64,000 nucleotides of DNA from HGM04593 sp045657945 (GCA_045657945.1 JAZOUB010000001.1:62001-126000), one strand, 5' to 3'; positions 1 through 9,502 are shown, numbered from the stretch's first letter. Notes: generated by a model not told the origin, from the sequence alone. Numbers and translations are program-made.

Positions 1-57
1 GCAAAGTTGAACGATTATGTAAAGGCGCAGGTTATAACAGATATTGTGTTCAAGTGA
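1..57 (+). CDS. C-terminal end of an unidentified upstream gene (partial)
   Basis: Frame 1 is open from the first base and ends at a TGA at 55-57, giving 18 codons ending in DIVFK. The 64 bases between this stop and the next start carry no terminator hairpin, so this gene could be the head of the operon that follows. Too little is present to name a product, and the reading frame itself is an inference from a short stretch. Confidence 0.35.
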   Translation, partial: AKLNDYVKAQVITDIVFK

Positions 58-120
58 ACATAATGGCCTTTATGCGGTTTATTAGTTTGCTACAAAAAAG
101 GTGGAACGAGACGACTATAA

Positions 121-1431
121 TTGAAAAAAATATATTTTATGCAGAATTTTAATGTAAAGACAAAACTCATTGTCCTGAGTTTTATGCAGTTTGCAATCTG
201 GGGGGCCTATCTAACTTCGATGTGTCGCTATCTTGACGGATATGGAATGGGCTCGGATATTCCATGGTTCTATTCGGTACAGGGTATAGTGTCAATCTTC
301 ATGCCTGCCATCATAGGTATTATTGCTGACCGTTGGGTGCCTGCGCAGCGCATGCTTGCCTTCTGCCATGCAGTTGCTGCTACATTCATGGCAATAACCG
401 GCTTCATTGGGATGTCAAAGGGTGCGGATGTCTGTTTCAATGACCTCTTCTGGACATACACTATCAGTGTTGCTTTCTACATGCCTACATTGGCCTTGTC
501 CAACTCTGTTTCATATACGGCGTTGACAAAGGCCGGTTTGGATACCGTGAAGGCTTTCCCCCCAATCCGCGTATTTGGAACTGTGGGATTCATTGCTTCA
601 ATGTGGCTTGTTGACTTGACCGGTTTCCAGAACGATTATTCGCAGTTCCTTACATCGGCAATTTGGGGTGTAATGCTTGCTGTATATTCGTTGACATTGC
701 CACATTGCCCGGTGAACAAGGGTCGCGACAAGAAATCCTTGGCTTCAGCCTTTGGACTCGACGCCTTCAAACTGTTCAACAAGAGAAAGATGGCGCTGTT
801 CTTCATCTTCTCAATGTTGCTTGGCGCAGCATTGCAGGTGTCCAATGGCTATGCAAGTCCGTTCATCAACAGCTTTGCAGCCGATTCAACTCTTGCCAAC
901 ACATTTGCGGTAGAGCACACCAATATGCTCATCTCGTTGTCACAGATTTCAGAGACTCTCTGCATCCTGCTCATTCCTTTCTTCCTGAGAAAGTTCGGTA
1001 TAAAGACCGTGATGTTCATTGCAATGCTCGGTTGGGTGTTCCGCTTTGGATTCTTTGCAGTGGGTGACCCGGGAATGCCGGGAGTGCTGTTCTTTGTGCT
1101 TTCAATGATTGTATATGGTGTGGCGTTTGACTTCTTCAATATCTCCGGTTCATTGTTTGTGGACAAGGAAGTGCCCGAGAGCATGCGTTCAAGTGCGCAG
1201 GGATTGTTCATGCTGATGACAAATGGTCTTGGCGCATCAATTGGTGTAATTGCAGCCGGAGCAATTGTTGATTCCTACACAACATCGCATCTGGTCATGA
1301 ATAATGGCAAAAAAGTTTTTTATACAGTAGGTGATTGGCCTACAGCGTGGTACATCTTCGCCGGCTATGCACTGGTGATTGCACTGCTGTTCTGGGTGGT
1401 ATTCAAGGATAAAAAAGAGACCAAAGCTTAA
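121..1431 (+). CDS. MFS nucleoside permease (NupG/XapB-like nucleoside:H+ symporter)
   Basis: Integral inner-membrane transporter of the major facilitator superfamily, resembling the nucleoside:proton symporter group; the substrate is inferred from the family only. The protein is hydrophobic throughout with about 12 membrane segments. It opens with a short cytosolic stretch and the segment LIVLSFMQFAIWGAYLTSM, typical of nucleoside permeases of this type, and has a conserved IIGIIADRW loop after helix 2. Start choice: a TTG at 121 gives 436 residues, whereas an ATG at 139 (MQNFNVKTKL) is equally likely and gives 430. It is the first clear gene of a six-gene operon, with 6 bases between its stop and the next start. 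Confidence 0.8.
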   Translation: MKKIYFMQNFNVKTKLIVLSFMQFAIWGAYLTSMCRYLDGYGMGSDIPWFYSVQGIVSIFMPAIIGIIADRWVPAQRMLAFCHAVAATFMAITGFIGMSKGADVCFNDLFWTYTISVAFYMPTLALSNSVSYTALTKAGLDTVKAFPPIRVFGTVGFIASMWLVDLTGFQNDYSQFLTSAIWGVMLAVYSLTLPHCPVNKGRDKKSLASAFGLDAFKLFNKRKMALFFIFSMLLGAALQVSNGYASPFINSFAADSTLANTFAVEHTNMLISLSQISETLCILLIPFFLRKFGIKTVMFIAMLGWVFRFGFFAVGDPGMPGVLFFVLSMIVYGVAFDFFNISGSLFVDKEVPESMRSSAQGLFMLMTNGLGASIGVIAAGAIVDSYTTSHLVMNNGKKVFYTVGDWPTAWYIFAGYALVIALLFWVVFKDKKETKA

Positions 1432-1437
1432 TGCAAT

Positions 1438-2031
1438 ATGGTAGAACTTGTTGTAACTGATATAATGTCGAAGGCGAACGACCATCGCGCTCATGTGTTG
1501 TTGCTGAGCGAGAAGGAGGGACTGCGCAAGATTATTGTTGCTCTGGGCTTTCTTGAAGCACAGGCCATTGCATTCACATTGCGCGGAATAAAGACCGACC
1601 GTCCCTTGACTCATGACCTTTTCGGTGATGTGACCATGGCATTCGGCATCGAGTTGCAACATGTACTCATAGACCGTATTTGCGACGGCACTTTCTGCTC
1701 GCGTCTCTGTTACAGGCTGGGTGATGTGGAACAGAGTGTGGACTCGCGCACGAGCGATGCCATAGCAATAGCATTGCGTGCCGGTGCACCGATATACATT
1801 GATGAGACTCTGTTGTCGCAGATGTGCATACGTGATGAGCAGAACGGCGCGTTTTCAATCCCCATCACTGCTGCCGACGAGGCTACATTGCGCGTGGCAA
1901 TTGCCAATGCCGTAAAGGTTGAGAACTATGAACTGGCGCATAAACTGAAAGAGGAGATAGACTCCCGTCATGCTACGCACCGCGAGGTATGCACGGACAA
2001 CATGGATAACGACAAAAAAGAACTTCTGTAA
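1438..2031 (+). CDS. Bifunctional nuclease family protein (DUF151) with UVR-like tail
   Basis: 197 residues. The first two thirds match the bifunctional nuclease (BFN/DUF151) family: LLLSEKEGLRKIIVALGF, then a region with SRTSDAIAIALRAGAPIYI, the family's most conserved stretch. The C-terminal 45 residues (ENYELAHKLKEEIDSR) resemble the UvrB/UvrC interaction motif, a pairing seen in Bacteroidota members. Family members have been linked to DNase/RNase activity, but the cellular role is unsettled. The start abuts the permease gene and the stop is directly followed by the rsmE start codon, so the two are translationally linked. Confidence 0.8.
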   Translation: MVELVVTDIMSKANDHRAHVLLLSEKEGLRKIIVALGFLEAQAIAFTLRGIKTDRPLTHDLFGDVTMAFGIELQHVLIDRICDGTFCSRLCYRLGDVEQSVDSRTSDAIAIALRAGAPIYIDETLLSQMCIRDEQNGAFSIPITAADEATLRVAIANAVKVENYELAHKLKEEIDSRHATHREVCTDNMDNDKKELL

Positions 2032-2733
2032 ATGGCACTTTTTTATGTACCTGATATTGCAGAGCGTTGGGAACTCTCCGAGGAAGAGGCTGCCCACGCT
2101 TTGCGCGTTCTGCGCCTTTCGGTAGGCGACGGACTTGAGATAACTGACGGCAAGGGAAACCTTTACAGGACTACCATTGATTCCATAAGCGGCAAGCACT
2201 GCTATGTGGTGCCTTGTGCCCCGTTAGAGAAACCGAAGAACTGGCAGGGTGGTGTGCACATTGCAATAGCTCCTACAAAGAACATGGATCGCATTGAGTG
2301 GTTTGCCGAGAAAGCGACCGAAATTGGACTCGATGCCGTGACATTCCTTAACTGCCGTTTCTCCGAACGCAAGGTGATAAAGTCCGAGCGTGTCGAGCGC
2401 ATTGTGGTGTCGGCAATGAAACAGTCGCTCAAGTATTGCAAGCCGGTGGTGGAGGATATGATTGATTTCAAGAAATTCATTGCCCAGGAGCGTCAGGGTG
2501 CAAAGTTCATCGCGCACTGCTATGACAGCGAGAGGGTGCTCTTAAAGGATGTGCTTGTGCCTGGTGAGGAGGCTACGGTGCTCATTGGTCCCGAGGGTGA
2601 TTTCAGCCCAGAGGAGGTGGAACTTGCCATCAAGGCCGGCTATCGCCCCATAAGTCTTGGAAGTTCGCGCCTGCGTACCGAGACTGCCGCACTTGTAGCG
2701 TGCCACACATATATATTGAAAAATGAGATATGA
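2032..2733 (+). CDS. rsmE: 16S rRNA m3U1498 methyltransferase RsmE
   Basis: SPOUT-family methyltransferase that methylates N3 of U1498 in 16S rRNA of the 30S subunit using S-adenosylmethionine. 233 residues, normal for the family. An N-terminal PUA-like part contains HALRVLRLSVGD. The C-terminal trefoil-knot part carries the hallmark GPEGDFSPEEVELA and LGSSRLRTETAAL segments that form the SAM site. The ATG follows the stop of the preceding gene without a gap, and the gene overlaps truA by 4 bases (ATGA), so the pair is cotranscribed. Confidence 0.95.
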   Translation: MALFYVPDIAERWELSEEEAAHALRVLRLSVGDGLEITDGKGNLYRTTIDSISGKHCYVVPCAPLEKPKNWQGGVHIAIAPTKNMDRIEWFAEKATEIGLDAVTFLNCRFSERKVIKSERVERIVVSAMKQSLKYCKPVVEDMIDFKKFIAQERQGAKFIAHCYDSERVLLKDVLVPGEEATVLIGPEGDFSPEEVELAIKAGYRPISLGSSRLRTETAALVACHTYILKNEI

Positions 2734-3482
2734 CACAGCGCCATTTCATCTTCTTTTCCTATGACGGTGCTGCCTATCATGGTTGGCAGGTTCAGCCCAA
2801 TGCAATAACTGTGCAACAGGTGCTTGAGGAGGCGCTGGCAACAATACTGCGTGTGCCGGTTCCTCTTATGGGGGCAGGACGCACCGATACCGGCGTGAAT
2901 GCCGAGTGTATGGTGGCGCATGCCGATCTGCCCTGTGATGTGGATGTACCGCAACTCATATACAAACTCAACAGGATATTGCCACCGGATATTGCCGTTA
3001 GTGCAATCAGGCGTGTGCGCGACGGTGCACATGCCCGTTTCGATGCTACATCGCGCCGTTATCGCTATCGCGTGGTTACTGCAAAGTCTCCATTTGTTCG
3101 CCGTTATGCGTTGCGTGTCATGCCGGGAATAGATTTTGATGCTATGAACCGTGCAGCGGAGCTGCTGTATGAATATACCGATTTTACCAGTTTCAGCAAA
3201 CTGCATACCGATGTCAAGACGAACAACTGCAAGGTGACGTATGCAGCATGGCGCAATGTGAGTGCCGATGAGTGGGTCTTTGAGATTGAGGCCGATCGCT
3301 TCCTGCGCAACATGGTGCGTGCAATTGTGGGTACGCTGTTGCTGGTGGGGCGTGGCAAGATGACAATAGAGGGTTTTCGTGATGTCATTGAGAACAAGGC
3401 GCGTGGTGAGGCTGGTGATTCGGCTATGGGCGAGGCTCTTTTTCTTGTCGATGTGAAATATCCGAATGACATTTATATATGA
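2730..3482 (+). CDS. truA: tRNA pseudouridine38-40 synthase TruA
   Basis: Converts uridines 38-40 of the tRNA anticodon stem to pseudouridine. 250 residues. The catalytic aspartate is D53 in the motif GAGRTDTGVNA. Later family motifs are visible: FDATSRRYRYR, YTDFTSFSK and FLRNMVRAIVGTL near the C-terminus. It overlaps rsmE upstream and the DMT permease downstream by 4 bases each. Confidence 0.96.
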   Translation: MTQRHFIFFSYDGAAYHGWQVQPNAITVQQVLEEALATILRVPVPLMGAGRTDTGVNAECMVAHADLPCDVDVPQLIYKLNRILPPDIAVSAIRRVRDGAHARFDATSRRYRYRVVTAKSPFVRRYALRVMPGIDFDAMNRAAELLYEYTDFTSFSKLHTDVKTNNCKVTYAAWRNVSADEWVFEIEADRFLRNMVRAIVGTLLLVGRGKMTIEGFRDVIENKARGEAGDSAMGEALFLVDVKYPNDIYI

Positions 3483-4378
3483 TGTGGGCATTGCTTGCTT
3501 TTATGTCGGCAGCTCTGCTTGGCTGCTATGACTTCTTCAAGAAGGTGTCGTTGAAGGATAACTCTGTTCTTGCGGTGTTGTTCCTGAACACGCTTTTCTC
3601 CACACTTCTTTTTGCGCCTTTTATCCTGCTTTCGCGCACGGGTACAATTACATCGGGGCAACTGTATGTCCCTGTCATTGATGCAAATACACATCTCCTG
3701 TTGTTGCTTAAGGCGGTGATAGTGCTGTCATCGTGGCTTTGCGGCTATATTGGCATAAAACATCTCCCAATAACCATTGTTTCGCCGATACAATCAACCC
3801 GTCCGGTCCTGGTGTTGCTTGGTGCGCTGTTCCTCTTTGGTGAGTCATTGAATGTCTATCAATGGATTGGTGTTATTATAGCTATAGTATCAGTATTCCT
3901 GCTGAGCCGTAGCGGCAAGCGCGAGGGTATTGATTTTATGCGTAACAAATGGGTGGCTTTCATAGCTTTGGCTGCTCTCTTTGGCGCAGTGAGTGCACTC
4001 TATGACAAGTATCTGATGCGTAGCATTGAACCGATTGTAGTGCAATCTTGGTTCAATATATACCAGTGCGTGCTGATGGGCATAATCATTCTTGTGATGA
4101 ATACCCTGAATCCGGCACAGCGACAGCGTAAGTTCATGTGGCATTGGTCGATACCGATGATTTCTCTTTTTCTGGGAATGGCAGATTTCTGCTATTACAC
4201 TGCGTTGTCGCAAGATGGCGCGCTCATAGCGGTTGTCTCCATGATAAGGCGCGGCAGCGTGGTGGTTTCGTTCATCTTCGGTGCAATGCTGTTGCATGAA
4301 AAGAACCTTAAGCGCAAGGCGTTTGATATATTATTGATACTTGTTGGATTATTTTTCCTATATTTGGGCTCGAAATGA
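3479..4378 (+). CDS. DMT superfamily (EamA-type) permease
   Basis: 299 residues with about ten hydrophobic helices in two EamA-like halves; the first half contains the pattern PIQSTRPVLVLLGALFLFGE, typical of drug/metabolite transporters. It sits in the inner membrane. The substrate cannot be read from sequence. The start overlaps the truA stop and the stop overlaps the DUF3256 start, so it is an internal operon gene. Confidence 0.8.
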   Translation: MMWALLAFMSAALLGCYDFFKKVSLKDNSVLAVLFLNTLFSTLLFAPFILLSRTGTITSGQLYVPVIDANTHLLLLLKAVIVLSSWLCGYIGIKHLPITIVSPIQSTRPVLVLLGALFLFGESLNVYQWIGVIIAIVSVFLLSRSGKREGIDFMRNKWVAFIALAALFGAVSALYDKYLMRSIEPIVVQSWFNIYQCVLMGIIILVMNTLNPAQRQRKFMWHWSIPMISLFLGMADFCYYTALSQDGALIAVVSMIRRGSVVVSFIFGAMLLHEKNLKRKAFDILLILVGLFFLYLGSK

Positions 4379-4995
4379 GAAAGTTGCAGTTTTTGATACT
4401 CTTTGTATTTTTCGGTGCCGTGACTTCGGTGTCGGCTCAGGATATGCGTACAATCTTCAGGGAGGCTCCCGATGAGATATTCCCTTTGTTGACAAAAAAT
4501 TTGCGTGCTGACCTGGTGGATTTTGTCGATGCCGGAATGAAGGCGAAGGTTACAAATGATTTTGATGGTGTGAGTGTGCTTGAATGTATGGATGATGACT
4601 ATCTGTTACTTGCTACCACTGCGTCATCGACAATGCAGTTGAAACTGTTGCCATTGCATGGCGATACAATCATGTGCGCAGTGAAAAGTGTAAAGGCCGA
4701 GGCTACAGACAGTCGCATTCTTTTCTATGATTTGGACTGGAATGTGATTGATGGTAACGCGATGTTCGTGCAGCCGGCGATAAAGGATTTCTTTATGCCC
4801 GGAGTTGTGGCAGGCAAGGCTATTGACATGTGTGACATATATCTTGTATCGCTTGCTCTGAATGCCAATGACAATACTCTTGTTGCCAAATATACAATGC
4901 CGGCATATATGAGTGCCGAGGATGCTGCGAAGGTGACCCCGTTATTACGCCAGCTTGTTTACAGATGGAACGGGGAGCGTTTTGTCATCGAGTAA
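4375..4995 (+). CDS. DUF3256 family exported protein
   Basis: 206 residues with an N-terminal signal peptide (hydrophobic LQFLILFVFFGAVTSV, then SAQ cleavage at about residue 21). The mature part matches the Bacteroidales DUF3256 family by its opening (REAPDEIFPLLTKNLRADLVDF) and overall length; no catalytic motif is known. It is probably periplasmic or surface-associated. Last gene of the operon. Its final 11 bases overlap the 3' end of the convergent CapA-family gene, and no terminator hairpin is visible between them. Confidence 0.75.
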   Translation: MRKLQFLILFVFFGAVTSVSAQDMRTIFREAPDEIFPLLTKNLRADLVDFVDAGMKAKVTNDFDGVSVLECMDDDYLLLATTASSTMQLKLLPLHGDTIMCAVKSVKAEATDSRILFYDLDWNVIDGNAMFVQPAIKDFFMPGVVAGKAIDMCDIYLVSLALNANDNTLVAKYTMPAYMSAEDAAKVTPLLRQLVYRWNGERFVIE

Positions 4996-6115
4996 TCCTT
5001 ACGCTGTCAATAATAATCTCTTTAATATCACCTTTGTTGTGCTTCCTGAATAGTGAGCGGCAGTCATTTATGAACTGTTGCCGTTTCTGTTCTGCGTGGC
5101 TCCAATCTTCAATGCCGGTTGTCGCTGCCGGGTAAATGGTGAAGTCACGTTTTCCGTTCTCTTCCTTTGGTGCTATCCAGGTTAGCAGGTAGCGTACATC
5201 AGATGCGCGCGTGTAGTTCAGTATTTTGCGCAGCTTCATCCCGACCATGATGCCACCGTCTGTTCCGCGTAGCGACATGTTGGATACAAGGTTTCCGGTG
5301 GAGAAGACAACCAGATGCTTGTCCGGCGTGGTTGCCGACTCACGTATCTCAAGCGGTTGTACTACATGGGGATGGTTACCTATTATGTGGTTTACGCCTT
5401 GTTCAATAAGCCAGTAGCTCATCTCCTTTACACTCGCAGGTGGCAGGTTGACGTACTCGTCACCCCAATGCATGCAGGCGATAATTACATCGGGCTGCAT
5501 CTCTTTTGCTGTCTGTATGTCCCGGGCTATTGTCTCCTTGTCAATCAGGTTTACCACCATCGGTGGCTGAATCTCGTGACCATTTGTGCTGTATGTGTAG
5601 TTGAGAATGGCAACACGTACGCCTTTCTTCTCTATTATGAGTGGGTATCTCTCTTCGCGCTCTTTGGCGTTACGATATACTCCGCAGTGTGAGAACTGCA
5701 GAGAGTCGAGCATGTCGAGTGTATGCAACGCCCCGCGCTTGCCTTTGTCCATACAGTGGTTGTTGGCAAACAGCAGCACATTGAACCCTGCGTTCTTTAC
5801 GGCGTAGAGAAAACTGTCGGGCGCACAGAATGAAGGGTAACCGCTGTATCCGCTCTTTCCTATGGTGGTTTCAAGGTTCGCTACAGAGATGTCGGCATCC
5901 TTTACATGTTGTGAGATGTGGCGGTAGCAATAGGAGAAACTATATGTGCCATTGCTCTCCTTTGCCATATTGAGCTGCGTCTCATGTTGCATGATGTCGC
6001 CGGCAAAAAGCAGGTCTATCTGCAGTGTCGGTATCTCAAAAATCTGCGCAAATACCGTTTGTGGCATTGCGCAGAGTAGTAAAAGTATATGAAGTATTCT
6101 GTTTATATGCTTCAT
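4985..6115 (-). CDS. CapA/PgsA-family exported metallophosphatase-like protein
   Basis: 376 residues from the ATG at 6115. That start is preferred over upstream in-frame codons because it opens a clean signal peptide (MKHINRILHILLLLCAMPQT, cleaved after VFAQ) and overlaps the folD stop as ATGA. The mature protein is a calcineurin-like PGA_cap domain: LLFAGDIM near the start, LFANNHCMDKGKRG, CMHWGDEY and IGNHPHVVQP supply the expected Asp, Asn and His metal ligands. Family members include the CapA/PgsA proteins of poly-gamma-glutamate capsule synthesis, but no capB/capC neighbours exist here, so a capsule role is not supported. Function unknown beyond the fold. Confidence 0.82.
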   Translation of the reverse strand: MKHINRILHILLLLCAMPQTVFAQIFEIPTLQIDLLFAGDIMQHETQLNMAKESNGTYSFSYCYRHISQHVKDADISVANLETTIGKSGYSGYPSFCAPDSFLYAVKNAGFNVLLFANNHCMDKGKRGALHTLDMLDSLQFSHCGVYRNAKEREERYPLIIEKKGVRVAILNYTYSTNGHEIQPPMVVNLIDKETIARDIQTAKEMQPDVIIACMHWGDEYVNLPPASVKEMSYWLIEQGVNHIIGNHPHVVQPLEIRESATTPDKHLVVFSTGNLVSNMSLRGTDGGIMVGMKLRKILNYTRASDVRYLLTWIAPKEENGKRDFTIYPAATTGIEDWSHAEQKRQQFINDCRSLFRKHNKGDIKEIIIDSVRITR

Positions 6116-6993
6116 TTGTAGATTTCGCGCTTTCCGGCAAGCAGGGTGTTCTTCATGAGCGAAACAATGGTCATGGGGCCTACGCCGCCGGGGACAGGGG
6201 TGATGAATGAGCACTTAGGGGCTACATTGTCAAAGTCAACATCGCCGCAGAGACGGAATCCGCTCTTGCGTGTTGCATCGGGTACGCGTGTCGTGCCAAC
6301 ATCGATGACAACAGCGCCCTCCTTTACCATCTCGGCTTTCAGGAAGTGTGGTTGACCAAGTGCTGCAATGATGATGTCTGCCTGGAGGCACTCCTGGGCA
6401 ATATTCTGTGTGTGGCTGTGGCAGACGGTTACGGTTGCATCGCCAGGCTGGTTCTTCTGCATCATGAGGCTTGCCATTGGTTTGCCCACGATGTTGCTGC
6501 GGCCAAGCACAACGCACTTCTTCCCTTTTGTGTCAATGTTGTATCGGCGTAACAACTCCATTATTCCATTTGGGGTTGCCGAAAGGAAACATGGCAAGCC
6601 GATGGATAGACGTCCTACATTCACAGGGTGGAAACCATCGACATCCTTGCGGTAGTCTATTGCCTCGGTAATCTTTTGCTCGTCGATGTGTTTGGGCAAA
6701 GGCAACTGCACGATGAAACCATCGACATCGGCATCATTGTTCAGTTCCTCGACCTTTGCAAGCAACTCGTCTTCGGTGATGTCGGTTTCATAGCGTATGA
6801 GGGTAGATTTGAAGCCACACTCCTCGCAGGCTTTTACTTTGTTGGCAACGTATGTTTCGCTACCACCATCGTGTCCCACAAGTATTGCGACAAGATGGGG
6901 GCGCTTGCCTCCATTTGCCATAATTTCATTTACTTCGGTTGCGATCTCTCTCTTTATCTGTGCTGCTACAGCCTTGCCGTCGATAAGTTGCAT
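6112..6993 (-). CDS. folD: Bifunctional methylenetetrahydrofolate dehydrogenase/cyclohydrolase FolD
   Basis: Interconverts 5,10-methylene-THF, 5,10-methenyl-THF and 10-formyl-THF in the cytosol, feeding purine and formyl-Met synthesis. 293 residues from the ATG at 6993 (MQLIDGKAVAAQIK), which fits the family start better than the longer in-frame alternative at 7074. Signature segments: SETYVANKVKACEE with the catalytic lysine, QLPLPKHI, GRSNIVGKPMA (NADP site) and PVPGGVGPMTIVSLM. It lies between ffh and the CapA-family gene, overlapping the latter by 4 bases. Confidence 0.96.
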   Translation of the reverse strand: MQLIDGKAVAAQIKREIATEVNEIMANGGKRPHLVAILVGHDGGSETYVANKVKACEECGFKSTLIRYETDITEDELLAKVEELNNDADVDGFIVQLPLPKHIDEQKITEAIDYRKDVDGFHPVNVGRLSIGLPCFLSATPNGIMELLRRYNIDTKGKKCVVLGRSNIVGKPMASLMMQKNQPGDATVTVCHSHTQNIAQECLQADIIIAALGQPHFLKAEMVKEGAVVIDVGTTRVPDATRKSGFRLCGDVDFDNVAPKCSFITPVPGGVGPMTIVSLMKNTLLAGKREIYK

Positions 6994-7045
6994 GACATTT
7001 ATGTTTTTTACATCATTGCCACGGCAATGATGCTTGGTTGATTTA

Positions 7046-8368
7046 TCAGAACTTGAATTTTGACATGAGACCACCCATCTTGCCGCCTGCGACTCCCTTC
7101 ATGGTCTTGCGTATCTGGTCGAACTGCTTCATGAGTTTGTTAACCTCCTGAATGGTGTTTCCGCTACCACGTGCAATACGTTCCTTGCGTGATGTGTTGA
7201 TGATGTCTGGGTTAGCGCGCTCCTTTGGAGTCATGGACTGTATGATGGCCTCTACATTTTTGAATGCATTGTCGTCAATGTCAAGGTTCTTTACAGCCTT
7301 GCCAACACCTGGAATCATTGCCATGAGATCCTTGATGTTACCCATCTTCTTGATTTGCTGAATCTGTGCAAGGAAGTCGTTGAAATCGAACTGGTTGCGT
7401 GCAAGTTTGCGCTGCAGTTTCTTCGCCTCTTCCTCGTCGAACTGCTCCTGTGCACGCTCAACAAGTGAAACAACGTCACCCATACCCAAGATACGGTCGG
7501 CCATACGGCTGGGGTGGAACTGGTCTATTGCCTCCATCTTTTCACCTGTACCGATGAACTTGATGGGCTTTGTAACGACTGTGCGGATTGACAATGCGGC
7601 ACCACCGCGAGTGTCACCGTCGAGCTTGGTGAGTATGACACCGGTGAAGTCCAGACGGTCGTTGAACTCCTTGGCGGTGTTCACTGCATCCTGACCGGTC
7701 ATTGAATCAACAACGAACAGGGTTTCATTTGGCTTGACGGCCTCCTTGATTGCTGCAATCTCGTTCATCATTGCTTCATCGACAGCCAAGCGGCCGGCGG
7801 TATCAATGATTACAAGGTTGTAGCTCTTGGCTTTCGCCTCCTTGATAGCGTTGAGAGCTATCTGTACAGGGTCTTTGCTCTCGGGCTCGCTATATACGGG
7901 TACGCCGATGGTCTCGCCAAGTACTTTCAACTGGTCAATGGCTGCTGGGCGATAAACGTCACATGCTACCAACAGAGGGCTACGGTTCTTCTTTTTCTTG
8001 AGGTAGTTGGCCAGTTTTGATGAGAATGTGGTCTTACCGCTACCCTGAAGACCAGACATAAGAATGATGGCCGGATGTCCTTCGTAGTTTATCTCCGAAG
8101 TCTCGCCACCCATGAGTGTCGTGAGCTCATCGTGTACGATTTTTACCATCAACTGGCTTGGATGCAACGATGTGAGTACGTTCTGGCCAATAGCCTTGTT
8201 CTTTACCGTGTCGGTGAATGTCTTTGCAACCTTGTAGTTGACATCGGCATCAAGGAGTGCCTTGCGTACATCCTTGAGGGTTTCGGCAACGTTGACCTCG
8301 GTTATGCGACCCTCTCCTTTAAGTATCTTCAATGAGCGTTCAAGACGCTCGCTTAAGTTTTCAAACAT
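7046..8368 (-). CDS. ffh: Signal recognition particle protein Ffh (SRP54)
   Basis: GTPase that binds 4.5S RNA and the signal sequences of nascent membrane proteins and hands ribosomes to FtsY/SecYEG. 440 residues in the usual order: N helical bundle, G domain with P-loop GLQGSGKTT (residues 106-114), DTAGRL and TKLDGD motifs, then the methionine-rich M domain ending GGKMGGLMSKFKF. The start is 22 bases downstream of the DUF4831 stop; the stop is about 50 bases before folD. Confidence 0.97.
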   Translation of the reverse strand: MFENLSERLERSLKILKGEGRITEVNVAETLKDVRKALLDADVNYKVAKTFTDTVKNKAIGQNVLTSLHPSQLMVKIVHDELTTLMGGETSEINYEGHPAIILMSGLQGSGKTTFSSKLANYLKKKKNRSPLLVACDVYRPAAIDQLKVLGETIGVPVYSEPESKDPVQIALNAIKEAKAKSYNLVIIDTAGRLAVDEAMMNEIAAIKEAVKPNETLFVVDSMTGQDAVNTAKEFNDRLDFTGVILTKLDGDTRGGAALSIRTVVTKPIKFIGTGEKMEAIDQFHPSRMADRILGMGDVVSLVERAQEQFDEEEAKKLQRKLARNQFDFNDFLAQIQQIKKMGNIKDLMAMIPGVGKAVKNLDIDDNAFKNVEAIIQSMTPKERANPDIINTSRKERIARGSGNTIQEVNKLMKQFDQIRKTMKGVAGGKMGGLMSKFKF

Positions 8369-8390
8369 TTTTCTTGTATTTTATTCGTTA

Positions 8391-9458
8391 TTAGTCTCTC
8401 TTTATGCTTATTATACCTCCCGTAGTTGTGTCAAACAGGACTTTAGTGGTGTTGCTTTTTCCAAACAGAGTCTTGGACAGGATCTCTACTGTACCTAACT
8501 GCGCAATTGCAATCTCTTTTCTTACATAGGTTTTGGCCCTTGTGTAAATCTCTATCCTTGCACGTCCGGGAATGTTATAGCATATACCCTCTTTCTTGAT
8601 GCTCTTCCTGTCGGCCGCTATTTCGTCTGCAGTGTGCAGTGTTACGGTTCTAAGGTCCTTGATGTCATAATAAACAGGCTCGCCGGCCAGGTTCTCCTTG
8701 TCAAGTATGCCAAGTTTGCGCGAGAAACGGAACAATACAGCTTTGGTTGTGTCGCAGTGGCTGCCCGGAATAAACTCATAGCTGTATGTGTGGTAGAGGG
8801 TATCGGTGCATCCTGTGAACATTTCTGTGAGGGCGCGTTCCTGCTTGTCAAGTTCCTGCAGAAGGAGCGCAATGGCAGCACCGTCACTTGGCATATTCTC
8901 GGACAGACCTCTTGTTATCGCAAGTTTACTCTCGCGTATTGTGTATATCTCCTTAGCTGTGAGTTCGGCCATCTTCGCTGTCGATGTGGCTGTAAGTACC
9001 TCCTCGGTCATGTACTGCGAGGCGTCGATATGTTTGCCCGAGTTCTGCAGTGTCTCTTTCCTTTCGGAAACCTCCTTGCCGGGTGCTGTTGTGTTGATGG
9101 CTTCTATGATACCCTTGTCATTAAGCTTTATATTGCTTGCTGTACTGCCGTTCAGCTTTACGGTGTAGCCTTTCTCCTTGCATGGTATGCCTTCGCTGCA
9201 GCTGCCAATGCTTATTATGTCCCAGCTGTTGCTTGGTTCGGTTACAGCATCCTTGATGTGCAGGAACCTTTCGGCATAACTGCTAAATTCGCCAGGAGTG
9301 CGTGTTATGCAACTGGCTTCTACTGTTATGTTGATTTTGGTCTCGGGTAAGAAATATGTCACTCCTTCGCTTGTACCAGAGAAGAATGCGCTCACGTCAA
9401 TTTGTGCAACACAGGGTGTTGCAAGTGCCATGATGAACGCTGTAATGATTTTTTTCAT
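8391..9458 (-). CDS. DUF4831 family exported protein
   Basis: 355 residues from the ATG at 9458, which opens a signal peptide (MKKIITAFIMALATPCVAQ). The body matches the Bacteroidales DUF4831 family: EGVTYFLPETKINITVEA near the start, then RTPGEFSSYAERFLHIKD. No enzyme motif is recognisable; presumably periplasmic or outer-membrane facing. It is the first gene of the minus-strand run leading to ffh, folD and the CapA-like gene, with a promoter-like TATCTTCGC box about 50 bases upstream. Confidence 0.72.
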   Translation of the reverse strand: MKKIITAFIMALATPCVAQIDVSAFFSGTSEGVTYFLPETKINITVEASCITRTPGEFSSYAERFLHIKDAVTEPSNSWDIISIGSCSEGIPCKEKGYTVKLNGSTASNIKLNDKGIIEAINTTAPGKEVSERKETLQNSGKHIDASQYMTEEVLTATSTAKMAELTAKEIYTIRESKLAITRGLSENMPSDGAAIALLLQELDKQERALTEMFTGCTDTLYHTYSYEFIPGSHCDTTKAVLFRFSRKLGILDKENLAGEPVYYDIKDLRTVTLHTADEIAADRKSIKKEGICYNIPGRARIEIYTRAKTYVRKEIAIAQLGTVEILSKTLFGKSNTTKVLFDTTTGGIISIKRD

Positions 9459-9502
9459 CTTATCTGTAGGTGTTGTTTTGCAAAAGCACAAAATCTCTAA
9501 TT

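Noticed and set aside
2640..3491. 283-codon minus-strand open frame
   Set aside because: Opposite rsmE and truA, both unambiguous; no protein-like features.
4985..6115. Capsule (poly-gamma-glutamate) synthesis locus
   Set aside because: Only a CapA-like fold is present; the ligase and other cap genes are missing, and the neighbours are housekeeping.
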